Shown one piece after another: positions 1-6,665 of a DNA stretch of 11,442 bases (positions are counted from its first letter, which is position 1; every line of letters begins with the position of its first letter). Under the pieces are notes generated by a model. That model searched no databases, was not told where the DNA came from, and worked only from the letters and a program-made list of their open reading frames with translations. The position numbers were made by a program, and so were the translations under genes. The stretch comes from Bacteroidota bacterium. Lineage in GTDB: Bacteria; Bacteroidota; Bacteroidia; NS11-12g; UBA9320. The stretch lies in assembly GCA_024638525.1 (NCBI GenBank), contig JAHEKB010000027.1, positions 1 through 11,442 of the forward strand. The letters are read 5' to 3'.

Positions 1-145
1 TGAACTGGACTTTGATCAGACGTTCACAAACTTTCAAGACTTTGATGCGGGAACAAACTTCAGCACCATAGAGACTCAACTTATTGATGAAATAACGGAT
101 ATGTTGGTTCAACAGATTTTCAATCAGGCAGCAATAAATTGGTAG
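1..145 (+). CDS. lptE: LPS assembly lipoprotein LptE-like, 3' end only
   Basis: Partial gene cut by the left edge; the reading frame begins at base 2 and ends with TAG at 143-145. The 47 visible residues are hydrophilic and helical in character, with a tail containing EITDMLVQQIFNQAAINW. A C-terminus of the form 'I..DIFN.....NW' just upstream of a TPR-like gene and secG is what I know from the Bacteroidota LptE (LptE/RlpB) family. That outer-membrane lipoprotein plugs and assembles LptD for LPS delivery to the cell surface. The N-terminal half with the lipobox is outside the window, so the call rests on the tail and gene order. The stop overlaps the next gene by 7 nt, which suggests translational coupling. 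Confidence 0.72.
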   Translation, partial: ELDFDQTFTNFQDFDAGTNFSTIETQLIDEITDMLVQQIFNQAAINW

Positions 146-999
146 ATCAGGTACTGGATATTGCCCCTTTTACAGCCTCTCTCAAAGAAATAGGCTTGGA
201 AGACATTGCAAGTCTGGAACAAATGGTCGCAGCTTATCCATCGTGCAGCTCCTACAGGATTCTATTGGCCAAGGCCAATGCCAATGCCAATTTGCCTTTG
301 GCAGATCACAAACTGAGGCTTGCCGGTGTGTATTGCAGCGATAATGCACGTTTGTATCAGCTTTTCAGGAAGACCGAAGAATTGAGTTTTGCTAAAGCAC
401 GGCCTGAAACTCCCAGTGAAGAGCTATACGATCCTACACGAGATTTGATTGGTCTGATTCCAGAAGACACAGCGGGTGATGAGGATAAACTACCCACATG
501 GGACAAGCCGCGGTACGACCCTGAACGCGAGTTGATGAAATTAATTGAAACTCCCGATCATTCATCTGAAGAAGAAGCCAATACCGATACAGATGAGGAA
601 CAGGACTTCTTTTTTTGGTTGAACCAGACCAAAGATCAGGATAATAAGGGCGAAGATTCAGAGGTGAATCAGAACATTCTGGATAGCAAAACCAAAGAGC
701 ATGAAGACTCATCTGTTCACCAACTGAATGCGAAGCTGGATGAGTTCATACAAAAGCGCAATTCAAGACCTCGACCAAAAAGGGAGTTTTACAGTGCAGA
801 GCGCAAGGCACGAGAAAGCGAGATAGATGATTCTGAGCTTGTTACACAGACTTTGGCAGGAGTTTATGAAGCACAGGGCTTGTGGCTTAAGGCCATAGAT
901 ACCTACCGCAAATTAAGTTTGCAAAATCCTATTAAATCAGCGTATTTTGCCGCCCGAATTAGAAAAGCTCAAGACGCTTTAGACCAAAACGATAATTAA
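139..999 (+). CDS. Acidic linker protein with C-terminal TPR-like helices, between lptE and secG
   Basis: A 286-residue protein with no signal peptide or membrane segment, so probably cytoplasmic. The N-terminal 85 residues are helical. The middle is acidic and low complexity and carries a motif twice, YDPTRDLIGLI (97-107) and YDPERELMKLI (126-136). Residues about 235-283 form a TPR-like helix pair (LAGVYEAQGLWLKAIDTYRKL, then PIKSAYFAARI). Proteins of this architecture occur between lptE and secG in Bacteroidota, but their role is not established to my knowledge. The start is TTG 139: the frame is closed by TGA at 88-90, no other ATG, GTG or TTG lies between, and the next ATG (223) would remove 28 residues of the helical region. 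The gene overlaps lptE by 7 nt and ends 1 nt before secG, so it is probably co-transcribed with both. A GCCAAT triplet repeat at 274-291 encodes an Ala-Asn alternation. Confidence 0.8.
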   Translation: MVDQVLDIAPFTASLKEIGLEDIASLEQMVAAYPSCSSYRILLAKANANANLPLADHKLRLAGVYCSDNARLYQLFRKTEELSFAKARPETPSEELYDPTRDLIGLIPEDTAGDEDKLPTWDKPRYDPERELMKLIETPDHSSEEEANTDTDEEQDFFFWLNQTKDQDNKGEDSEVNQNILDSKTKEHEDSSVHQLNAKLDEFIQKRNSRPRPKREFYSAERKARESEIDDSELVTQTLAGVYEAQGLWLKAIDTYRKLSLQNPIKSAYFAARIRKAQDALDQNDN

Positions 1000-1000
1000 G

Positions 1001-1357
1001 ATGTTCACACTTGTAATCATACTAGCCATCATCGCAGCTATTTTGCTGATACTCATTGTGCTTATTCAAAACCCAAAAGGGGGAGGGATTGCCGCTAATT
1101 TCTCGGCTGCAAATCAAATCGCCGGGGTTAAAAAGACCAATGACTTCATTGAAAAAGCTACTTGGACTTTGGCCATCGCATTATTGGTCTTTTCATTGAG
1201 TTCCGGTTATCTCTATAGAACAGGAGATTCTCAGGATAGTATAATGCAGGAACAGTTGGAAAATGCACCAATAGGAGCACCAGAAGCTGGTGACGCCGGT
1301 CAATTCGCTCCAACTGGCGATGCCAATCCCGCTTTACCTAGCGACGAACAGCCTTAA
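1001..1357 (+). CDS. secG: Preprotein translocase subunit SecG
   Basis: Small inner-membrane subunit of the SecYEG channel, which helps SecA-driven export of unfolded proteins. The 118 residues show the family topology: TM1 at about 2-22, then the conserved cytoplasmic loop motif VLIQNPKGGG (20-29) followed by an Ala/Asn/Ser-rich stretch, then TM2 at about 53-71. The tail from residue 72 is Pro/Ala/Gly/acid-rich and longer than in E. coli, as is common in Bacteroidota. The ATG follows the preceding stop with a single base between, without a clear ribosome binding site, so coupling to the upstream gene is likely. Stop TAA 1355-1357. Nearby export and LPS-assembly genes fit an envelope-biogenesis operon. 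Confidence 0.95.
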   Translation: MFTLVIILAIIAAILLILIVLIQNPKGGGIAANFSAANQIAGVKKTNDFIEKATWTLAIALLVFSLSSGYLYRTGDSQDSIMQEQLENAPIGAPEAGDAGQFAPTGDANPALPSDEQP

Positions 1358-1384
1358 TCGCTCTGCCAAATTGACCCTAGACCC

Positions 1385-1400
1385 TGACAGTCATCTGTCA
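1385..1400 (+). repeat. Inverted repeat TGACAG-N4-CTGTCA in the secG-groES gap
   Basis: Perfect 6-bp arms (1385-1390 and 1395-1400) around a 4-nt loop TCAT, followed by the T/A-rich TTTATACTGTATTT. As RNA it is a short hairpin that could weakly terminate the secG transcript, although it is not GC-rich and lacks a clean U run. As DNA it could be a regulator site. Function unknown. Confidence 0.5.
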
Positions 1401-1413
1401 TTTATACTGTATT

Positions 1414-1422
1414 TAGGCTTTG
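1414..1422 (+). promoter_or_regulatory. Possible -7-like element for groESL (weak)
   Basis: TAGGCTTTG resembles the Bacteroidota -7 box TAnnTTTG but has three spacer bases instead of two. I find no TTG/TTTG at the expected -33 distance. The gap between secG and groES is the natural place for a groESL promoter, so this is offered only as a candidate. If used, transcription would begin inside the downstream inverted repeat. Confidence 0.25.
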
Positions 1423-1443
1423 GCACAAAATCTGACTTGTGCC
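1422..1443 (+). repeat. Inverted repeat GGCACAA-N8-TTGTGCC upstream of groES
   Basis: Perfect 7-bp arms at 1422-1428 and 1437-1443 around an 8-nt loop, ending 24 nt before the groES ATG. The GCAC...GTGC core recalls the HrcA operator CIRCE (TTAGCACTC-N9-GAGTGCTAA), but the outer and inner bases and the spacing differ, so I do not call it CIRCE. It could be a heat-shock operator of another regulator or a 5'-UTR hairpin covering the groES leader. Confidence 0.5.
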
Positions 1444-1467
1444 TACCAAATAAATCAAAACACACAC

Positions 1468-1737
1468 ATGAATATTCAACCATTATCAGACAGAGTTTTG
1501 GTAGAGCCCGCAGCTGCTGAAGAAAAGACAGCTGGAGGTATCTACATCCCAGACACTGCTAAAGAAAAACCTCAAAAAGGAACCGTAGTTGCAGTAGGTC
1601 CTGGAAAGAAAGATGAACCCACAACCGTAAAATCCGGTGATGTGGTATTGTACGGTAAATACTCAGGTACAGAACTTCAAGTGGACGGCAAGGATTATCT
1701 CATGATGAGAGAGTCAGACATACTTGCTATCGTTTAA
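1468..1737 (+). CDS. groES: Co-chaperonin GroES (Cpn10)
   Basis: Forms the heptameric lid that binds GroEL and closes the folding chamber in the cytoplasm. The 89 residues, against a usual 90-97, begin MNIQPLSDRVLVEP, the typical opening. The mobile loop that contacts GroEL is TAGGIYIPDTAKEKPQ at about 21-36, and the family segments GTVVAVGPGKK, GDVVLYGKYSGTE and YLMMRESDILAIV follow in order. An in-frame TTG at 1420 would add 16 residues unlike any GroES and lies inside the inverted repeat, so ATG 1468 is chosen. The leader is A/C-rich (AAATCAAAACACACAC) without a Shine-Dalgarno sequence, as usual in this phylum. groEL follows after 18 nt, giving the standard two-gene operon. Confidence 0.97.
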   Translation: MNIQPLSDRVLVEPAAAEEKTAGGIYIPDTAKEKPQKGTVVAVGPGKKDEPTTVKSGDVVLYGKYSGTELQVDGKDYLMMRESDILAIV

Positions 1738-1755
1738 TCAACAAAAAAAGACATC

Positions 1756-3396
1756 ATGGCAAAACAGATATTATTTGATACCTCTGCGAGAGATCAACTC
1801 AAAAAAGGAGTAGATGCACTTGCAAATGCAGTTAAAGTTACATTGGGCCCCAAGGGCAGAAATGTAGTGATAGATAAGAAGTTTGGTTCGCCAAACATTA
1901 CCAAAGACGGCGTTACTGTAGCCAAAGAAATTGAATTGGCAGATCCCGTTGAAAATATGGGAGCGCAAATGGTTAAAGAAGTTGCATCTAAAACCGCTGA
2001 TCAAGCGGGTGATGGAACCACTACCGCGACAGTTTTGGCTCAGGCCATCATTACCAGTGGTTTGAAAAATGTTGCAGCCGGTGCCAACCCTATGGATCTG
2101 AAGCGAGGAATCGACAAAGCAGTAAGCGCAGTCATTGAAAACCTTCAAAGTCAAAGTGAGGTTGTTGGCGATGATTTCGAGAAGATCGAGCAAGTAGCCT
2201 CAATTTCAGCCAATAACGACTCCAAGATAGGAAGCCTCATTGCCGATGCGATGAAAAAGGTGGGTAAAGATGGAGTGATTACCGTTGAAGAAGCAAAGGG
2301 AACTGAAACCGAAGTTAAAACGGTTGAAGGAATGCAATTCGATCGAGGATATTTGAGCCCCTATTTTGTGACCAATGCTGAAAAGATGGAAGCTGAGTTA
2401 GAAAGTCCTTACATCTTAATATGCGACAAAAAGATTAGCAATATGAAAGAATTGCTTCCGGTGCTTGAGCAAACTGCACAGACCGGTAAGCCCTTGTTAA
2501 TTATTTCAGAAGAAGTTGAAGGTGAAGCACTGGCTACCTTGGTAGTAAATAAGATCAGAGGATCTTTGAAAGTTGCGGCGGTTAAAGCTCCAGGTTTTGG
2601 AGACCGAAGAAAAGCGATGTTGCAAGACATAGCGGTTCTCACCGGAGGTCAGGTGATCTCTGAGGAGCAGGGTAGGAGATTAGAAGATGCAACGCTGGAG
2701 TCTCTTGGAACGTGTGAGAAAGTAACCATCAACAAAGAGAATACAACAGTGGTCAACGGAGCAGGAAATTCAGCAGACATTGAAGGAAGAGTAAACCAAA
2801 TCAAGGCTGAAATTGAAAATTCTACTTCAGACTACGATAAGGAGAAACTTCAAGAGCGTTTGGCAAAACTGAGCGGTGGTGTTGCAGTACTCTATATTGG
2901 TGCTGCATCTGAAGTGGAGATGAAAGAGAAAAAAGACCGCGTGGATGATGCCTTGCATGCTACAAGAGCGGCAGTCGAAGAAGGAATCGTTGCCGGTGGT
3001 GGAGTTGCTTTCATAAGAGCTTTAGACAGTTTAGACAAAGTGAAGTCAGAGAACGAGGATGAAAAAACAGGCATTGCCATTGTACGCAGAGCCATTGAAG
3101 AACCATTGCGACAAATAGTTATCAATGCTGGTGGTGAAGGTTCAGTGGTTATCCAAAAGGTAAGAGAAGGCAAAGCGGATTTCGGATACAATGCGCGCAC
3201 AGAGACTTATGAAAACTTGATCAAGGCTGGAGTCATCGATCCAACCAAAGTTTCTAGAGTGGCATTGGAGAATGCAGCATCTGTTGCAAGTATGCTTTTG
3301 ACTACAGATTGTTTGATTGCTGATATTCCAGAAGAGGAAAAACCACACTCACATGCCGGAATGCCGGACATGGGTGGAATGGGAGGAATGATGTAA
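1756..3396 (+). CDS. groEL: Chaperonin GroEL (Cpn60)
   Basis: Subunit of the ATP-driven double-ring folding chamber that works with GroES. The full length of 546 residues matches the family (about 540-550). Visible ATP-site elements are VTLGPKGRNV (28-37), TKDGVTVAKE with the Asp at 51, and GDGTTTATVLA (85-95). Later come the apical segment with KAPGFGDRRKAML and the equatorial DRVDDALHATRAAVEEG with the conserved ATPase Asp, followed by IVAGGG. The C-terminus is the Gly/Met-rich tail (MPDMGGMGGMM) typical of GroEL, so the gene is intact. It ends in tandem in-frame TAA stops (3394-3399), a tight stop for a highly expressed gene, and a strong terminator follows. This looks like the single housekeeping copy paired with groES. 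Confidence 0.99.
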   Translation: MAKQILFDTSARDQLKKGVDALANAVKVTLGPKGRNVVIDKKFGSPNITKDGVTVAKEIELADPVENMGAQMVKEVASKTADQAGDGTTTATVLAQAIITSGLKNVAAGANPMDLKRGIDKAVSAVIENLQSQSEVVGDDFEKIEQVASISANNDSKIGSLIADAMKKVGKDGVITVEEAKGTETEVKTVEGMQFDRGYLSPYFVTNAEKMEAELESPYILICDKKISNMKELLPVLEQTAQTGKPLLIISEEVEGEALATLVVNKIRGSLKVAAVKAPGFGDRRKAMLQDIAVLTGGQVISEEQGRRLEDATLESLGTCEKVTINKENTTVVNGAGNSADIEGRVNQIKAEIENSTSDYDKEKLQERLAKLSGGVAVLYIGAASEVEMKEKKDRVDDALHATRAAVEEGIVAGGGVAFIRALDSLDKVKSENEDEKTGIAIVRRAIEEPLRQIVINAGGEGSVVIQKVREGKADFGYNARTETYENLIKAGVIDPTKVSRVALENAASVASMLLTTDCLIADIPEEEKPHSHAGMPDMGGMGGMM

Positions 3397-3398
3397 TA

Positions 3399-3416
3399 AA
3401 ATATTGCATAATATTT
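3399..3416 (+). repeat. AT-rich inverted repeat after groEL stop
   Basis: AAATATT-GCAT-AATATTT forms a 7-bp all-AT hairpin just after the groEL stops and six bases before the GC-rich terminator. It may help 3'-end stability or be incidental. Confidence 0.4.
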
Positions 3417-3421
3417 ATTAG

Positions 3422-3451
3422 AATCCCCGGCCTAGGTCGGGGATTTTTTTT
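3422..3451 (+). terminator. Rho-independent terminator of groESL
   Basis: AATCCCCG (3422-3429) pairs perfectly with CGGGGATT (3438-3445). The loop can close further through a G-U pair and two C-G pairs. A run of eight T (3444-3451) follows directly. The position 26 bases after groEL and the orientation fit termination of the chaperonin transcript. Confidence 0.92.
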
Positions 3452-3470
3452 GTCTAAGATCTTCAAAAAT

Positions 3471-3497
3471 GAAAAGACCTCCTAAAAAAGGAGGTCT
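3471..3497 (-). terminator. Rho-independent terminator of the T9SS-protein gene
   Basis: AGACCTCC (3475-3482) and GGAGGTCT (3490-3497) form a perfect 8-bp stem with a 7-nt loop. Read on the minus strand the stem is followed by TTTTCATTTTT, so it terminates the minus-strand gene ending at 3526. With the groEL terminator it insulates two convergent transcripts within about 80 bp. Confidence 0.8.
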
Positions 3498-3525
3498 CAA
3501 CATAAACTGAAATAAGTCGTATGAC

Positions 3526-4731
3526 TCAACCCTTCAAAAGGGTACGACCATAGGGGCCGATTTTTATAAAGAACATGGTGTTTGTCAAAGTTGAGAGATC
3601 TATGGTTTGATCTCCAAATGTTATTTGGTATTCGAGTACCTTTTTTCCATATACGTTGTATATCTTCAATGTCTGTTCAGCAATGTGTTTTGATTTAACA
3701 CTCAGATGCAAATGATTTTTTACTGGATTTGGGTAAAAGCGCAATGCGCCATCGAAGGGGTCTTCCATTATAGCCGCAGTGCAACTGTCCACTTCAATCT
3801 CAAATTCTCTTCTTGTTTCACAACCGTTAGAATCCACAGCTTCAATAACAACGACTGTATCTCCAGTTGGATAAAGCACTGCTCTATCACTTCGGTGGCC
3901 GGTACTCCACCAGTATTCTCTAAATCCGCCGCTCAATTCAATCACAATGGAATCGCCAATGCACAGTTCTGCTGGAGATGGATTGCTCCATATTCTGAGT
4001 TCTTTCCCTGAATTCAGGTCTACATAGACACTATCCGTACATAGGTTTCCGTTTGAATCCTCTGCATCCAGTTTATACCATCCACTTTCATCTACCCAGC
4101 GAATTCTCCCTCTTGTGCCGTCGTACCACTCATAAACCTCAAAGCCATTCTCTGCTTCTATTACGACTGAATCTGCACATTTGATTATTTCTTCCGGCAG
4201 TAGATCACAGCTATCGCAGTCATCCACAAAGATTTTAAATTCTATTCTGGCTTCACATCCATTTGAATCAAGGGCCTCTACAACAACAGTCTGGTCACTA
4301 CTTGGGTAAAGGACAGCCCGATCTCCGCGATGTCCTGTATTCCACCAGTATGATAAAAATCCGTCATTTAATTCTACAACAATGGAATCTCCTTTGCAGA
4401 GATATGGGCTTTTGTTCAAGTCATATCTCAGCTCTCTGCTTTCGTTAATCTCTACAAAAACGCTGTCTCTGCAAGTATCTCCCTGACTGTTCTCGGCTGT
4501 GATATAGTACCAATCTGTTTCTTTCACCCACCTCAGCCTGCTGGTACTTCCGTTGTCCCACTCATAATCGCTAAATCCGCTTTTGGCCTCAAGGATTACA
4601 GAGTCGAGATCGCATTTAGATATGGAATCTTCAAAAATGATGTTGCAGCTGTCGTGGGTTTGTACCGCCTTATTTTCAGCCATGAGGTTTATGCTGAGCA
4701 CAAGAGTAATAAGGTGGAATATTGAGCGCAT
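3526..4731 (-). CDS. Secreted T9SS-sorted protein with duplicated Ig-like/PKD-like module pairs
   Basis: Unnamed 401-residue protein. The chosen ATG (4731) places the signal peptide at the N-terminus: MRS, a hydrophobic stretch to about 16, then a likely cleavage site after LMA (18). An ATG 36 nt upstream would add 12 residues before the signal. Residues 27-172 and 173-317 are a tandem duplication. Each copy holds an A module (C..DSV.LEA..GF..YEW..G...R.RWV) and a B module (C.GDSIV.EL..GF..YWW.TGHR.DRAVLYP, then DSNGC). Eleven or more cysteines recur at equivalent positions, suggesting disulfides. Residues about 330-401 match the T9SS type A sorting domain: FYPNPVKNHLHL, then KIYNVYGKKVLEY, then an IDLSTL and FFIKI end. 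Such proteins cross the outer membrane through the PorU/SprA machinery and are released or anchored. No enzymatic domain is visible; adhesion or a structural surface role is inference. It stands alone with its own terminator. Confidence 0.88.
   Translation of the reverse strand: MRSIFHLITLVLSINLMAENKAVQTHDSCNIIFEDSISKCDLDSVILEAKSGFSDYEWDNGSTSRLRWVKETDWYYITAENSQGDTCRDSVFVEINESRELRYDLNKSPYLCKGDSIVVELNDGFLSYWWNTGHRGDRAVLYPSSDQTVVVEALDSNGCEARIEFKIFVDDCDSCDLLPEEIIKCADSVVIEAENGFEVYEWYDGTRGRIRWVDESGWYKLDAEDSNGNLCTDSVYVDLNSGKELRIWSNPSPAELCIGDSIVIELSGGFREYWWSTGHRSDRAVLYPTGDTVVVIEAVDSNGCETRREFEIEVDSCTAAIMEDPFDGALRFYPNPVKNHLHLSVKSKHIAEQTLKIYNVYGKKVLEYQITFGDQTIDLSTLTNTMFFIKIGPYGRTLLKG
3781..4215 (-). repeat. 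Second copy of the duplicated A-B module pair
   Basis: Encodes residues 173-317 of the T9SS protein. It aligns with the copy at 4216-4653 at an offset of about 145 residues: DSC...KC.DSV at both starts, then YYITAENSQG versus YKLDAEDSNG, and TGHRGDRAVLYP versus TGHRSDRAVLYP. The DNA is clearly related but diverged. Confidence 0.85.
4216..4653 (-). repeat. First copy of the duplicated A-B module pair
   Basis: Encodes residues 27-172 of the T9SS protein, directly abutting the second copy. Boundaries are set by the shared DSC start and the VD(D/S)C end of each unit and are approximate to a few codons. Confidence 0.85.
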
Positions 4732-4851
4732 ACAGTATAGAGGATAGAAGAACAAAATATGTTGCATTTGTTCAGGATTCCTTCAAAACTGAAATCGACC
4801 ATCTCAAAAGATCACTCCTCAATCATATTTAACCTACCATTGCACCAAATT
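4732..4851. promoter_or_regulatory. Divergent intergenic region between the T9SS gene and typA
   Basis: This 120-nt gap must hold both promoters. For typA, TACCATTG (4835-4842) differs by one base from the -7 box TAnnTTTG, but I see no -33 TTG, and the start site would fall only a few bases before the TTG start. For the minus gene, TATTTTG (plus-strand 4753-4759) with TTTTG further up (4784-4788) is suggestive, but box and spacing deviate from consensus. Neither is firm. Confidence 0.35.
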
Positions 4852-6654
4852 TTGGAAAGGAAAATCAGAAACGTCGCCATTATTGCCCATGTGGATCACG
4901 GAAAGACCACCTTGGTTGACAGAATCTTACAGGCCTGTGAGTTCTTTAAAGAGCACGAACAGCCGGGTGAATTGGTCATGGATAGCAATGATCTTGAAAA
5001 AGAAAGGGGAATAACTATTCTGTCAAAAAACGTCTCTGTGAATTATAAAGGAGTGAAGATCAATATTATTGACACTCCAGGTCACAGTGATTTTGGTGGG
5101 GAAGTGGAGCGGGTAATGAATATGGCCGACGGAGTCTTGTTGTTGGTTGACGCATTTGAAGGCCCTATGCCTCAAACTAGATTCGTACTTTCAAAAGCCT
5201 TGGAAGCGGGGCTCAAGCCTGTGGTGGTTATCAATAAGGTGGACAAGGAAAACTGCACCCCTGATGAAGTGCACGAGAAGGTCTTCGACTTAATGTTTGC
5301 ACTGGATGCTACAGAGGAGCAGTTGGAGTTTGACACAATATACGGTTCAGCCAAACAAAACTGGATGAGTACTGATTGGCAAAAGCCGACCGACAATATG
5401 TATGCGGTTTTGGATGCAATCATCGATCACGTTCCTGCACCACAAATCAAGGAGGGCAATACACAACTTATGATTACCTCTTTGGATTATTCCAGCTTTA
5501 CCGGTCGGATAGCGATCGGAAAATTGCGCAGGGGAGGACTAAAAGAAAAGCAGGCTGTGAGCTTGGTTAAGAGAGATGGGAGTACGGTGAAGTCAAAGGT
5601 GAAAGAGTTGTTTGTCTTTGATGGATTAGCAAAACGAAAAGTAAGCGCGGTTCAAGCTGGAGATATTTGTGCCATTACCGGACTTGAAGGTTTTGAAATT
5701 GGAGATACGGTGGCAGATCAAGAATATCCAGAGGGATTGCCAACCATTGCCATTGATGAACCAACCATCAGCATGCTTTTTACGATCAATGACTCTCCCT
5801 TCTTTGGTAAAGAAGGAAAGTTCGTTACTTCAAGACACATCAGAGAACGCCTAGAGCGCGAATTGGAAAGAAATTTGGCATTGCGAGTTGATGATACAGG
5901 CTCTTCAGATTCTTTCTTGGTTTACGGCAGGGGAGTATTGCATTTGTCTGTATTGATTGAGACCATGAGACGAGAAGGTTTTGAGCTGCAAATTGGTCAA
6001 CCCCGTGTGATCATCAAAGAAATGGATGGAGTTAAGCACGAACCCATAGAAGAACTAACAGTAGATGTTCCTGAAGAACATTCCGGAACGGTAATAGAAT
6101 ACATCACCCAACGCAAAGGCAATATGCTAAGCATGGAGCCCAAAGGTGATGGAATGCATTTGGAATTCGAAATACCATCAAGAGGTATTATAGGTTTGAG
6201 AAATCATTTGTTGACCACTACCCAAGGAGAAGCCATTATTGCCCATAGATTCAAAGAGTTTCAACCTTTTAAAGGGGAAATTCCTAAGCGCATAAACGGT
6301 TCTATGATCAGCATGGAAAACGGCAATGCCATACCCTATAGTTTGAACAATCTGCAAGAAAGGGGCAAATTCTTTGTTCAGCCTAATCAGTCTATTTATG
6401 AAGGCCAAGTTGTGGGCGAGCACTCAAGGCCAGGAGATCTGGTTGTAAACTTGACGAAGGCCAAGAAACAAAGCAATGTCAGATCTGCTGGAGCGGATGA
6501 TAAAGTAAAATTGGCTCCACCTATCATTTTTTCTCTGGAGGAATCCTTGGAATACATTCAGGCTGATGAATACGTGGAAGTGACACCTGCAACTATCCGT
6601 CTCAGGAAGATTTTGCTCAAGGAACACGAAAGAAAAAGAGCCAAGGCTCTTTAA
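4852..6654 (+). CDS. typA: Ribosome-associated translational GTPase TypA/BipA
   Basis: GTPase of the EF-G-like family that binds the ribosome and assists 50S assembly and stress or low-temperature growth. The 600 residues are the usual TypA size. All G motifs are present: AHVDHGKT (12-19), RGITI (52-56), DTPGH (74-78), NKVD (128-131) and the GSA of G5 near 165. EF-Tu-like domain II, two EF-G-like alpha/beta domains (including SRGIIGLRN) and the TypA C-terminal domain ending ATIRLRKILLKEHERKRAKAL follow. The start is TTG 4852, giving MERKIRNVAIIAHVDHGKTT, the standard family opening. An upstream ATG at 4759 would add 31 residues not found in TypA and would overlap the divergent gene's upstream region. 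TAA at 6652-6654. Eleven bases separate it from the next gene. Confidence 0.96.
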   Translation: MERKIRNVAIIAHVDHGKTTLVDRILQACEFFKEHEQPGELVMDSNDLEKERGITILSKNVSVNYKGVKINIIDTPGHSDFGGEVERVMNMADGVLLLVDAFEGPMPQTRFVLSKALEAGLKPVVVINKVDKENCTPDEVHEKVFDLMFALDATEEQLEFDTIYGSAKQNWMSTDWQKPTDNMYAVLDAIIDHVPAPQIKEGNTQLMITSLDYSSFTGRIAIGKLRRGGLKEKQAVSLVKRDGSTVKSKVKELFVFDGLAKRKVSAVQAGDICAITGLEGFEIGDTVADQEYPEGLPTIAIDEPTISMLFTINDSPFFGKEGKFVTSRHIRERLERELERNLALRVDDTGSSDSFLVYGRGVLHLSVLIETMRREGFELQIGQPRVIIKEMDGVKHEPIEELTVDVPEEHSGTVIEYITQRKGNMLSMEPKGDGMHLEFEIPSRGIIGLRNHLLTTTQGEAIIAHRFKEFQPFKGEIPKRINGSMISMENGNAIPYSLNNLQERGKFFVQPNQSIYEGQVVGEHSRPGDLVVNLTKAKKQSNVRSAGADDKVKLAPPIIFSLEESLEYIQADEYVEVTPATIRLRKILLKEHERKRAKAL

Positions 6655-6662
6655 TATATTTG
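6655..6662 (+). promoter_or_regulatory. Candidate -7 promoter box TATATTTG, four bases before an ATG
   Basis: Exact match to the Bacteroidota -7 consensus TAnnTTTG, starting at the base after the typA stop. The ATG (6666) lies where the +1 would be expected, so a transcript from here would be leaderless. No -33 TTTG is visible at the usual distance, which lies inside typA. The same cassette occurs at 7252-7265. Confidence 0.45.
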
Positions 6663-6665
6663 CCT

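Noticed and set aside
434..712. A 92-residue minus-strand open frame opposite the lptE-secG linker gene
   Set aside because: Its translation lacks any recognisable family feature, it is antisense to a gene with clear coding features, and it has no neighbours to support it.
1422..1443. CIRCE operator for HrcA
   Set aside because: Only the GCAC/GTGC core matches. The consensus arms TTAGCACTC/GAGTGCTAA and the 9-nt spacer are not met, so it is listed as an unassigned inverted repeat.
1420..1467. Extended GroES start at TTG 1420
   Set aside because: It adds 16 residues unlike any GroES and lies in the hairpin. ATG 1468 gives the canonical N-terminus.
1290..1520. A 76-residue open frame crossing the secG end and the groES start
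   Set aside because: It overlaps two clear genes in another frame, its translation has no family features, and it contains the inverted repeats.
2892..3200. A 102-residue minus-strand open frame inside groEL
   Set aside because: A shadow of the groEL codons: Ser/Ala/Pro-rich translation, no start context, fully inside a highly conserved gene.
4732..4767. Longer start (ATG 4767) for the T9SS protein
   Set aside because: It puts 12 extra residues in front of a well-formed signal peptide and leaves less room for a promoter.
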